This document shows positions 34,157 to 41,176 of a stretch of 64,000 nt of DNA, in pieces. The notes under the pieces were generated by a model. That model did no database searches. It had not been told where the DNA came from and worked only from the letters and a program-made list of their open reading frames with translations. Every line of letters starts with the position of its first letter. The stretch's first letter is position 1. The translations under genes were made by a program, and so were the position numbers. This stretch comes from an uncultured Prevotellaceae bacterium (lineage in GTDB: Bacteria; Bacteroidota; Bacteroidia; Bacteroidales; Bacteroidaceae), in contig ONDH01000009.1 in NCBI GenBank assembly GCA_900316505.1, positions 1 through 64,000 of the forward strand, in the 5' to 3' direction.

Positions 34157-34954
34157 ATGGTATATCTGAAAACAGACGAGGAGGTGGAGCTTCTCCGGGA
34201 GGCAAACCTGCTTGTGGGAAATACATTGGCAGAACTGGCGAAAGTGATTGCGCCAGGGGTTACGACAAAGCAACTGAATACCATAGCAGACACTTTTATT
34301 CGTGACCACGGAGCCATACCTACTTTCTTCGGATTCCCTAATCCCTATGGAAGTCCATTCCCTGCCAGCATCTGCACCTCTGTCAACCATCAAGTTGTTC
34401 ACGGCATCCCTAACGACAATCCCTTACAGGAGGGTGATATAGTGTCCATCGATTGTGGCACACAACTCAATGGCTATTGTGGAGATTCATGTTACACTTT
34501 TGCGGTGGGAGAAATCTCTGAAGAAGTCAAGCAGTTGTTGACAACGACCAAAGAGGCTTTGTACAAAGGCATAGAACAAGCTGTTGTCGGTCATCGGTTG
34601 GGAGACATATCATATGCTGTCCAGACCCATTGCGAAGCTCAAGGCTATGGTGTAGTCAGGGAGTTTGTGGGACATGGAATAGGGAAAAAGATGCATGAAG
34701 ACCCTCAAGTTCCGAACTATGGCAGAAGAGGTAATGGAATGTTGCTCAAAAATGGCTTGTGTATTGCAATTGAGCCGATGATAGCCATGGGCGCCAAAGA
34801 CATTTACATGCAGGAAGACCGTTGGGGTATCGTGACAAGAGACAAGAAACCCGCTGCACATTTTGAACATTCAATATGTGTACGTAAGGGAAAGGCTGAC
34901 ATCCTGTCGTCGTTTGAAGAAATAGAAAAAGTATTACGAGATAAATCTTTATAA
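34157..34954 (+). CDS. map: Type I methionine aminopeptidase
   Basis: A 265-residue cytoplasmic enzyme that removes the initiator methionine. The pita-bread fold metal ligands appear in the expected order: Asp in SIDCGTQLNGYCGDSCYTF (two), His in FVGHGIGKKMHEDP, Glu in CIAIEPMI and Glu in AAHFEHSICV. Co-transcription with secY and infA is typical for the phylum. Confidence 0.97.
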   Translation: MVYLKTDEEVELLREANLLVGNTLAELAKVIAPGVTTKQLNTIADTFIRDHGAIPTFFGFPNPYGSPFPASICTSVNHQVVHGIPNDNPLQEGDIVSIDCGTQLNGYCGDSCYTFAVGEISEEVKQLLTTTKEALYKGIEQAVVGHRLGDISYAVQTHCEAQGYGVVREFVGHGIGKKMHEDPQVPNYGRRGNGMLLKNGLCIAIEPMIAMGAKDIYMQEDRWGIVTRDKKPAAHFEHSICVRKGKADILSSFEEIEKVLRDKSL

Positions 34955-34957
34955 AGT

Positions 34958-35176
34958 ATGGCTAAACAGTCTGCTATCGAACAAGATGGAACTATTGTCG
35001 AGGCATTGTCAAATGCAATGTTTAGAGTAGAGTTGGAAAATGGTCATGAGATCATCGCCCACATCTCAGGTAAGATGAGGATGCATTACATCAAGATTCT
35101 TCCAGGTGATAAGATTCGTGTGGAGATGTCTCCTTATGACTTGTCCAAAGGTCGAATAGTATTCAGATATAAATAA
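34958..35176 (+). CDS. infA: Translation initiation factor IF-1
   Basis: A 72-residue OB-fold protein: [70 protein letters not shown]. Full length, three bases after map. Confidence 0.98.
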   Translation: MAKQSAIEQDGTIVEALSNAMFRVELENGHEIIAHISGKMRMHYIKILPGDKIRVEMSPYDLSKGRIVFRYK

Positions 35177-35185
35177 AATCACAAT

Positions 35186-35302
35186 ATGAAAACAAGAGCA
35201 TCATTGAAAAAGCGTACACCTGATTGCGTAATCGTAAGACGCAAAGGCCGTCTGTTTGTTATTAACAAGAAGAACCCTAAGTTCAAGACTCGTCAGGGAT
35301 AA
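35186..35302 (+). CDS. rpmJ: Ribosomal protein bL36 (zinc-free form)
   Basis: A 38-residue protein: [20 protein letters not shown], then [18 protein letters not shown]. It aligns with L36 throughout, but three of the four zinc ligands (CxxC...C....H) are lost, leaving one Cys. It lies between infA and rpsM as usual. Confidence 0.95.
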   Translation: MKTRASLKKRTPDCVIVRRKGRLFVINKKNPKFKTRQG

Positions 35303-35335
35303 TTCTTTGGTAAGAAATTGAAATAAAAGTAAGAT

Positions 35336-35716
35336 ATGGCAATAAGAATTGTAGGTGTAGACCTCCCACAGAACAAGAGAGGTGAAATTGCGCTCACATA
35401 CATTTTTGGTATTGGACGCAGCAGCGCTGGTAAGATCCTTGAAAAGGCTGGCGTAGATAAGGACATTAAGGTAAAGGACTGGAACGACGAACAGGCCGGT
35501 AAGATTCGTGCGGTAATTGCTGCCGAATACAAGGTGGAGGGTGACCTCCGTTCAGAGATTCAGCTGAACATCAAGCGTCTGATGGATATCGGTTGCTACC
35601 GTGGCATCCGTCATCGTCTTGGTCTCCCTGTGCGTGGTCAGAGTACCAAGAATAATGCACGTACTCGCAAGGGTAAGAAGAAAACAGTTGCAAACAAGAA
35701 AAAGGCTACTAAATAA
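35336..35716 (+). CDS. rpsM: Ribosomal protein uS13
   Basis: A 126-residue 30S head protein. It begins [27 protein letters not shown] and has the helix-two-turn-helix [33 protein letters not shown] before a Lys-rich tail. It starts the alpha cluster. Confidence 0.98.
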   Translation: MAIRIVGVDLPQNKRGEIALTYIFGIGRSSAGKILEKAGVDKDIKVKDWNDEQAGKIRAVIAAEYKVEGDLRSEIQLNIKRLMDIGCYRGIRHRLGLPVRGQSTKNNARTRKGKKKTVANKKKATK

Positions 35717-35726
35717 TCATTAGGAT

Positions 35727-36116
35727 ATGGCAAAGAAAACAGCTTCTGCAAAGAAGAGAAACGTCAAAGTTACCGCTGAAGGTCAGCTTCATGTGCACTC
35801 TTCTTTCAACAACATCATTGTTACTTTGGCTAACAGTGAAGGTAATGTTATCTCTTGGTCTGCAGCCGGTAAGATGGGCTTCCGTGGCTCAAAGAAGAAC
35901 ACCCCTTATGCTGCACAGATGGCAGCTCAGGATTGCGCCAAGGTTGCTTTCGACCTCGGACTCCGCAAGGTGAAGGCTTACATTAAGGGTCCAGGCAATG
36001 GACGTGAGGCCGCTGTACGCGGTTGCCATGCGGCAGGAATTGAAGTGACAGAGATTATCGACGTTACTCCACTCCCACACAACGGATGCCGTCCTCCAAA
36101 GAGAAGAAGAGTTTAA
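35727..36116 (+). CDS. rpsK: Ribosomal protein uS11
   Basis: A 129-residue platform protein. The blocks [56 protein letters not shown] and [16 protein letters not shown] are complete. It is followed by a 103-nt structured gap before rpsD. Confidence 0.98.
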   Translation: MAKKTASAKKRNVKVTAEGQLHVHSSFNNIIVTLANSEGNVISWSAAGKMGFRGSKKNTPYAAQMAAQDCAKVAFDLGLRKVKAYIKGPGNGREAAVRGCHAAGIEVTEIIDVTPLPHNGCRPPKRRRV

Positions 36117-36137
36117 TCATTACACAATTATGTCATT

Positions 36138-36200
36138 TGCCAACGAGTTCGTTTTGTCGCATCTTTCCTTTCTGCGGCTGCTGCTGAGAACTGCATGGCA
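36138..36200 (+). promoter_or_regulatory. Three-helix leader before rpsD (S4-type leader)
   Basis: Three nested helices fit the rpsK-rpsD gap. P1 is TGCCA (36138-36142) with TGGCA (36196-36200). P2 is AGTTC (36146-36150) with GAACT (36188-36192). P3 is GTCGCA (36156-36161) with TGCGGC (36173-36178). It ends 19 nt before the rpsD ATG. S4 represses the alpha operon in many bacteria, and I recall a computationally described S4 leader motif from Bacteroidia. Whether this is that motif needs a covariance-model search. Confidence 0.65.
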
Positions 36201-36219
36201 TTAAACATTAAGAATATAT

Positions 36220-36825
36220 ATGGCTAGATATATTGGACCAAAATCAAGAATTGCTCGTCGTTTCGGTGAGGCAATCTTTGGACCTGACAAAGTTTTGTCT
36301 AAAAAGAATTATGCTCCTGGTCAGCATGGTAACAACCGTCGCAAGAAGTCTTCTGAGTACGGTCTCATGCTTGCTGAGAAGCAGAAGGCAAAGTACACTT
36401 ACGGTGTGCTTGAACGTCAGTTCCGCAACCTTTTTGAGAAGGCGTCTACAAAGTCTGGTGTAACAGGCGAAATTCTCCTTCAGTTCCTTGAGGCACGCCT
36501 TGACAATGTGGTGTTCCGTCTTGGCTTGGCTCCTACACGTGCAGCAGCACGTCAGCTCGTTAGCCACAAGCACATTGTGGTTGATGGTCAGGTGGTGAAC
36601 ATCCCTTCTTACTCAGTTAAGCCAGGTCAGGTTGTTGCTGTGCGCGAGAAGTCAAAGAGCCTTGAGGTGATTGACGCAGCTCTTGCAGGTTTCAACCATA
36701 GCAAGTACCCATGGATTGAGTGGGACGAGAACGTAAAGGGTGGTAAGTTCCTCCACATGCCTGAGCGTGCAGACATTCCTGAGAATATCAAGGAGCAGAT
36801 GATTGTCGAGTTGTACTCTAAATAA
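36220..36825 (+). CDS. rpsD: Ribosomal protein uS4
   Basis: A 201-residue primary 16S-binding protein. The N-terminus ([21 protein letters not shown]) lacks the zinc-binding cysteines. The S4 RNA-binding domain covers about 93-155 ([34 protein letters not shown]). It is the expected ligand of the upstream leader. Confidence 0.98.
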   Translation: MARYIGPKSRIARRFGEAIFGPDKVLSKKNYAPGQHGNNRRKKSSEYGLMLAEKQKAKYTYGVLERQFRNLFEKASTKSGVTGEILLQFLEARLDNVVFRLGLAPTRAAARQLVSHKHIVVDGQVVNIPSYSVKPGQVVAVREKSKSLEVIDAALAGFNHSKYPWIEWDENVKGGKFLHMPERADIPENIKEQMIVELYSK

Positions 36826-36839
36826 TAAAATTTAATCAA

Positions 36840-37832
36840 ATGGCGATATTAGCATTTCAAAAACCAGAAAAAGTCGTAATGTTGGAAGCTGACGACAAGT
36901 ACGGAAAGTTCGAATTCCGTCCTTTGGAGCCAGGTTATGGTATTACTATCGGTAATCCTCTTCGTCGCATTCTTCTTTCATCACTTGAAGGTTATGCTAT
37001 CAACACCATCCGCATTACAGGTGTTGAGCATGAGTTTTCTACGATTCCAGGTGTAAAGGAGGATGTCACCAACATTATCTTGAATCTGAAGCAAGTTCGA
37101 TTCAAGCAAGTCGCTGATGGTTTTGACTCTGAAAAGGTGTCAATTACCATCGAGAATTCAACCGAGTTTAAGGCTGGAGATATCAACAAAAGCCTCAATG
37201 GATTTGGAGTGTTAAATCCAGATTTGGTAATTTGTCATTTGGATCCTCAGGCAACATTGGAGTTGGAGTTGAGCATCAATAAGGGTCGTGGATATGTTCC
37301 TGCAGACGAGAATCGCGAGTTCTGCAAAGAAATCAACGACATCGCCATTGACTCTATCTACACTCCTATCCGCAACGTCAAGTTCGCAGTAGAGAACTAT
37401 CGTGTGGCACAGAAGACCGACTATGAGAAGTTGGTGCTCGAAATCACCACTGATGGTTCCATTCATCCGAAAGATGCCCTTAGAGAGGCATCCAAGATTC
37501 TCATTTACCATCTTATGTTGTTCTCTGATGAGAAGATCACGCTTGAGAATGCAGACTTTGATGGCAATGAAGAGTTTGATGAGGAAGTGCTGCGTATGCG
37601 CCAGTTGCTGAAGACCAAGCTTGTCGATATGAATCTCTCTGTTCGTGCCCTCAACTGTTTGAAGGCTGCGGATGTGGAGACTCTTGGCGACCTCGTGCAA
37701 TTCAACAAGACCGACTTGCTCAAGTTCCGTAACTTTGGTAAGAAGTCACTCACAGAGCTTGACGACTTGCTTGAGAGCTTGAACCTTTCGTTCGGAACAG
37801 ATATTTCCAAGTATAAATTAGACAAAGACTAA
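36840..37832 (+). CDS. rpoA: RNA polymerase alpha subunit
   Basis: A 330-residue subunit. The N-terminal dimerisation domain (about 1-230) includes [23 protein letters not shown]. The C-terminal domain (about 255-320) has [21 protein letters not shown] and [19 protein letters not shown], the surface for UP elements and activators. Confidence 0.98.
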   Translation: MAILAFQKPEKVVMLEADDKYGKFEFRPLEPGYGITIGNPLRRILLSSLEGYAINTIRITGVEHEFSTIPGVKEDVTNIILNLKQVRFKQVADGFDSEKVSITIENSTEFKAGDINKSLNGFGVLNPDLVICHLDPQATLELELSINKGRGYVPADENREFCKEINDIAIDSIYTPIRNVKFAVENYRVAQKTDYEKLVLEITTDGSIHPKDALREASKILIYHLMLFSDEKITLENADFDGNEEFDEEVLRMRQLLKTKLVDMNLSVRALNCLKAADVETLGDLVQFNKTDLLKFRNFGKKSLTELDDLLESLNLSFGTDISKYKLDKD

Positions 37833-37838
37833 TCAAAA

Positions 37839-38348
37839 ATGAGACACAATAAGAAATTTAATCACCTTGGTCGTAAGCATTCTCACCGTAAGGCTATGCT
37901 TGCCAACATGGCAATCTCGCTGATTATGCACAAGAGAATCACTACGACTCTTCCAAAGGCAAAGGCTCTTCGTGTGTATGTTGAGCCACTGATTACAAAG
38001 TCAAAGGAGGATACCACCGCTTCTCGTCGTGTTGTCTTCAGCTACCTTCAGAATAAGTATGCCATCACAGAACTTTTCAGCACCGTTGCTACAAAGGTTG
38101 CTGACCGTCCAGGTGGTTACACTCGCATCATCAAGTTGGGACGTCGTCCTTCTGACGATGCAGAGATGGCGTTCATTGAACTGGTTGACTTTGATGAGAA
38201 CATGGCAAAGACTGAGGCTAAGAAGACTCGCACTCGCCGTTCTCGCAAGTCTGCTCCAAAGGCAGAAGCACCAGCAGAAGCACCAGCAGCAGAGGCAAAG
38301 GAGGAGACTCCAGCAGAAGCTCCTGCAGAGGAAAAGGACGCAGAGTAA
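37839..38348 (+). CDS. rplQ: Ribosomal protein bL17 with Ala/Glu-rich tail
   Basis: A 169-residue protein. The L17 core ([25 protein letters not shown] to about residue 115) is normal. It is followed by a basic patch ([11 protein letters not shown]) and a low-complexity [22 protein letters not shown] tail of about 30 residues, a feature shared by many Bacteroidetes L17 proteins. Last gene of the ribosomal block. Confidence 0.97.
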   Translation: MRHNKKFNHLGRKHSHRKAMLANMAISLIMHKRITTTLPKAKALRVYVEPLITKSKEDTTASRRVVFSYLQNKYAITELFSTVATKVADRPGGYTRIIKLGRRPSDDAEMAFIELVDFDENMAKTEAKKTRTRRSRKSAPKAEAPAEAPAAEAKEETPAEAPAEEKDAE

Positions 38349-38374
38349 TTATTGCCAACAATTCATATCTTGCA

Positions 38375-38406
38375 GACCGCATACAACTTGTGTGCGGTCT
38401 TTTTTT
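38375..38406 (+). terminator. Terminator of the alpha operon
   Basis: GACCGCATAC (38375-38384) pairs with GTGTGCGGTC (38390-38399), 10 bp with one G-U, around a 5-nt loop, followed by a run of seven T. A strong intrinsic terminator for the whole ribosomal block. Confidence 0.93.
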
Positions 38407-38462
38407 ATGCTTTGCCAAGAATATTATGCTTTGCCAAGATATTTATGCTTTGGTATGATGTG
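38406..38462 (+). repeat. Three 19-bp tandem repeats after the alpha terminator
   Basis: TATGCTTTGCCAAGA starts at 38406 and 38425, and a third, partial copy (TATGCTTTGGTATGA) at 38444. The period is exactly 19 bp. The first copy begins at the last T of the terminator. Confidence 0.8.
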
Positions 38463-38530
38463 TATTTCTTTCTGAAATGTGGATGAAATCGTGTCATTTG
38501 TAGCGAGATAGACAATTCTAGCTTCTTTTA

Positions 38531-38562
38531 TTTGTTACATAAAATATTTTTTTGTAAGTTTG
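38531..38562 (+). promoter_or_regulatory. Promoter of the GH43 gene
   Basis: TTTG (38531-38534), a 20-nt spacer and TAAGTTTG (38555-38562) match the Bacteroidetes consensus. The ATG follows 26 nt later. Confidence 0.8.
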
Positions 38563-38588
38563 CCGCGAATTTGAAATTAGATCTATTT

Positions 38589-40736
38589 ATGAAGAAAACA
38601 TTACTGACTATTATTGTGTCCTTCGGACTTAGCATGGTGAGCGTTGCACAGGAAAGTGTGGGAGGACAGGAACAAATGGTGGAATTGACTGCCACGGAAT
38701 TGAATTCCCTTTATCAAACTACCTCTCGTAATTGGAAGAGTGTCCATGATCCATCAGTGGTGTGGGATGAGGCTACGGAAACCTTCTACATTTACGGCTC
38801 GCATTATTATGGCGTCAAGACCAAAGATTTCAAGACGTTCAATGATATTACCCGGTATTACAAGGGTGCATATGAATCGAAAGATGCCTATAAAGCATTC
38901 CAAAGCAATCCTGTTCATACTGTCAAACGTTGCCTGCCAGGCGAAACCGAGGTCGAGGAAGTTGAACTGGGTTCCTTTGATGCGGCTGCATTTTGTTCCA
39001 TCTATGCATCTTCAACTGCTTCATGGGTGTCAGGCGATCAGTGGGCTCCAGACATAGTTTACAATCCTAACATGAAGAAATGGTGCTATTACCTCAGCCT
39101 AAATGGCGACCATTGGGCATCAGTTGTGGTTCTGATGACTGCAGACAATCCGGAAGGTCCCTTCACCTACGAGGCACCTATTGTGTTTGGTGGTTTTGAT
39201 GGCCAGTCGCATTCAGGTAAGAGTGTGAATTATAAAGACACTGATCTTGAAGTGGTGCTGGGTGCTCAGTCTTCTCTTCCGTCACGTTATAAAACGAGCG
39301 CTTGGGGCAATCTGTGGCCCAATTGTATTGATCCGTGTGCATTCTTTGATGAAGAAGGAGAACTGTGGCTCGCCTATGGCTCATGGTCAGGTGGCATCTT
39401 CATGCTCAAACTCGACAAGAATACAGGCTTGCGTGATTATACTTACACCTATGCATCCTCCACTTATGCGGGAAAAGCTCCCAATGGCACCTCTTTCACA
39501 GGCTACACCAGCGATCCCTACTTTGGCAAACTCATTGCGGGTGGATGCTATGTCAGTGGAGAGGGCCCTTACATTCAGCATATCGGCAACTACTACTACC
39601 TCTTCATGAGCTATGGTGGCTTTGCTCCAGATGGCGGCTATGAGATGCGTGTGTTCCGTTCAGCCAAGCCTGATGGCCCTTACAAGGATGCGTCTGGCAA
39701 CTTAGCTACTTATACGACTTATCAACTCAATTTTGGTGCCAATGCTATCACAAACAAGGGTATGAAGCTTATTGGCGCCATGAACGGATGGGGCTTGATG
39801 CAGGTAGGGGAGTGTGCTCAAGGACACAACTCCGTCTGCCAAGACACACAAGGTCGTACCTTCCTCGTATGTCACACCAAGTTCAACGATGGAACGATAG
39901 GCCACCAAATACGTGTCTATCAACTTTACCAGAATAAAAAAGGCTGGCTATGTGCCGCTCCGTTCCAATTTGATGGCGAAGCGACTACGGACGAGTCAAT
40001 TGCCTCCACTCAACCATGGAACGCGGCCGACATCGAGGGCGATTATCACATCATCCTTCATCCCTATAAACTGAATCACTCCGTGATGCAAGAATCCACC
40101 CCTTCCACCATTCATTTGTCTGCTGACGGTAAGGTGACAGGTGGCTCTCGAGGCTCTTGGTCATATACAGATGAAGGGAAATCGTACATTCTGGTGAAGT
40201 TGGGTTCAACCTCTTATTATGGCGTGGTGGCTGAGCAAACTCTTGAAGGCACTAACGCCAAAGTGCTGTGCTTTACTGCTGTGAGCGAGGATGGCGTTCC
40301 CTGTTGGGGCTATAAGTTGCAGCCGCAGCATGCCATTGCCTACAATTACAAGCAATATAGTGACACCTACTTTAAGAGAAACTACTTCTCAAGGGTATCT
40401 GGCGATATGGACATTCTCTTCACTCCTGCAGAGAATGTGACATTGAGTTGGACGTCGTCTAATCCTGATGTGCTCTCCAATACTGGCAAATTCACTGCGC
40501 CTCAGGAAGATACTTCCTTTACAATGACTGCACGCCTGGAAAGCGGCAATTACTATTGGCAAAAAGTCCTCTCCGCCAAAGCGGTTGCAGATCCTTCATC
40601 CATCCAAGAAGTTCCGTCGTCAAAGTCGGGCGCGGACAATGATGATGATGTCATCTACGACCTGACGGGACGTCGAGTGACAGCCCCATCCCATGGGTTC
40701 TATATCGTCAATGGCAGAAAGGTCTGGTACAAGTAA
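38589..40736 (+). CDS. Secreted GH43 arabinanase-type enzyme
   Basis: A 715-residue exported inverting glycosidase. The start at 38589 gives the signal peptide MKKTLLTIIVSFGLSMVSVAQ; an upstream codon at 38532 lies within the promoter. The five-bladed propeller carries the GH43 triad: base Asp54 (VHDPSVVW), Asp248 (CIDPCAFF) and acid Glu325 (VSGEGPYI). A conserved WAPDIVYN block lies between the first two. The C-terminal part has an arabinanase-like beta domain, an Ig-like stretch (about 620-680) and a final IYDLTGRRV...GFYIVNGRKVWYK. That ending resembles the C-terminal segments common in secreted Prevotella proteins. Arabinan or arabinoxylan is the likely substrate. Confidence 0.87.
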   Translation: MKKTLLTIIVSFGLSMVSVAQESVGGQEQMVELTATELNSLYQTTSRNWKSVHDPSVVWDEATETFYIYGSHYYGVKTKDFKTFNDITRYYKGAYESKDAYKAFQSNPVHTVKRCLPGETEVEEVELGSFDAAAFCSIYASSTASWVSGDQWAPDIVYNPNMKKWCYYLSLNGDHWASVVVLMTADNPEGPFTYEAPIVFGGFDGQSHSGKSVNYKDTDLEVVLGAQSSLPSRYKTSAWGNLWPNCIDPCAFFDEEGELWLAYGSWSGGIFMLKLDKNTGLRDYTYTYASSTYAGKAPNGTSFTGYTSDPYFGKLIAGGCYVSGEGPYIQHIGNYYYLFMSYGGFAPDGGYEMRVFRSAKPDGPYKDASGNLATYTTYQLNFGANAITNKGMKLIGAMNGWGLMQVGECAQGHNSVCQDTQGRTFLVCHTKFNDGTIGHQIRVYQLYQNKKGWLCAAPFQFDGEATTDESIASTQPWNAADIEGDYHIILHPYKLNHSVMQESTPSTIHLSADGKVTGGSRGSWSYTDEGKSYILVKLGSTSYYGVVAEQTLEGTNAKVLCFTAVSEDGVPCWGYKLQPQHAIAYNYKQYSDTYFKRNYFSRVSGDMDILFTPAENVTLSWTSSNPDVLSNTGKFTAPQEDTSFTMTARLESGNYYWQKVLSAKAVADPSSIQEVPSSKSGADNDDDVIYDLTGRRVTAPSHGFYIVNGRKVWYK

Positions 40737-40743
40737 CCGGAAA

Positions 40744-40812
40744 ATCGACGTCGTCGACATCGACTCACCGACGTCGACGACATCGACTTGCCGATGTCGA
40801 CGATGTCGGTTT
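40744..40812. repeat. Three 23-bp CGA/TCG dyad repeats
   Basis: Three consecutive 23-nt units start at 40744, 40767 and 40790. Each is built from CGA, TCG, GAC and GTC steps around a GTCGAC or near-GTCGAC centre, and each is close to palindromic; the third begins CCGATGTCGAC and ends GATGTCGG. The composition is unlike the AT-rich surroundings. The array lies between the GH43 stop codon and its terminator, so it is probably in the mRNA. Confidence 0.85.
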
Positions 40813-40813
40813 A

Positions 40814-40836
40814 GGGGCTCTTGAAGCCCCTTTTTT
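40814..40836 (+). terminator. Terminator of the GH43 gene
   Basis: GGGGCT (40814-40819) pairs with AGCCCC (40825-40830) around a 5-nt loop, followed by six T. Confidence 0.88.
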
Positions 40837-41011
40837 GTGCTTCACTCATTCATGCAGAACCCTTTTCTCCACTTCGTTCCTTGGTCTGTTGTCAAGTGCT
40901 GTTTTTATTTTGTTTTTTTTGCTATTTAGTGTTTAAAATTACTCAAAAATGGCTCAAAAAGGAGTCTGAATTGTTAAATTTAAGTTTTATTGCAATTCTT
41001 TTAATTTTTTT

Positions 41012-41043
41012 TTTGCTTATATCTTGAAAAAGTCGTTTCTTTG
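41012..41043 (+). promoter_or_regulatory. Promoter of the FAS1/Sus locus
   Basis: TTTG (41012-41015), a 20-nt spacer and TTTCTTTG (41036-41043) give a consensus-like promoter with one deviation at the first A of the -7 box. The leader to the ATG at 41177 would be about 125 nt. Confidence 0.65.
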
Positions 41044-41061
41044 CAAAAGTTATATGGTTAA

Positions 41062-41089
41062 CGTGGGAATTTGGCCAAATATGACCACG
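41062..41089 (+). promoter_or_regulatory. Nested palindrome in the FAS1/Sus leader
   Basis: A perfect 12-bp palindrome, ATTTGGCCAAAT (41069-41080), is enclosed by CGTGG (41062-41066) and CCACG (41085-41089). It starts 18 nt after the -7 box, near the expected transcription start. It could be an operator or a 5' UTR hairpin. Confidence 0.6.
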
Positions 41090-41176
41090 GGAACAGATAG
41101 CTAAGAATTGAATAATACTTTTTACTAAAAACTTTTTACATTTAGAAGGACAAACAATCTATTCTAATTAATAATT

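Larger units (their letters stand above)
40737..41176. other. Intergenic region between GH43 and the FAS1/Sus locus
   Basis: These 440 bases contain a CGA/TCG dyad repeat (40744-40812), the GH43 terminator (40814-40836), an AT-rich stretch with no clear content, the promoter of the FAS1/Sus locus (41012-41043) and a nested palindrome just downstream of it (41062-41089). I see no gene. Confidence 0.6.

Noticed and set aside
40744-40812. CRISPR repeats or an attachment site in the CGA/TCG region
   Set aside because: Units are contiguous with no spacers, and there is no integrase or tRNA gene nearby.
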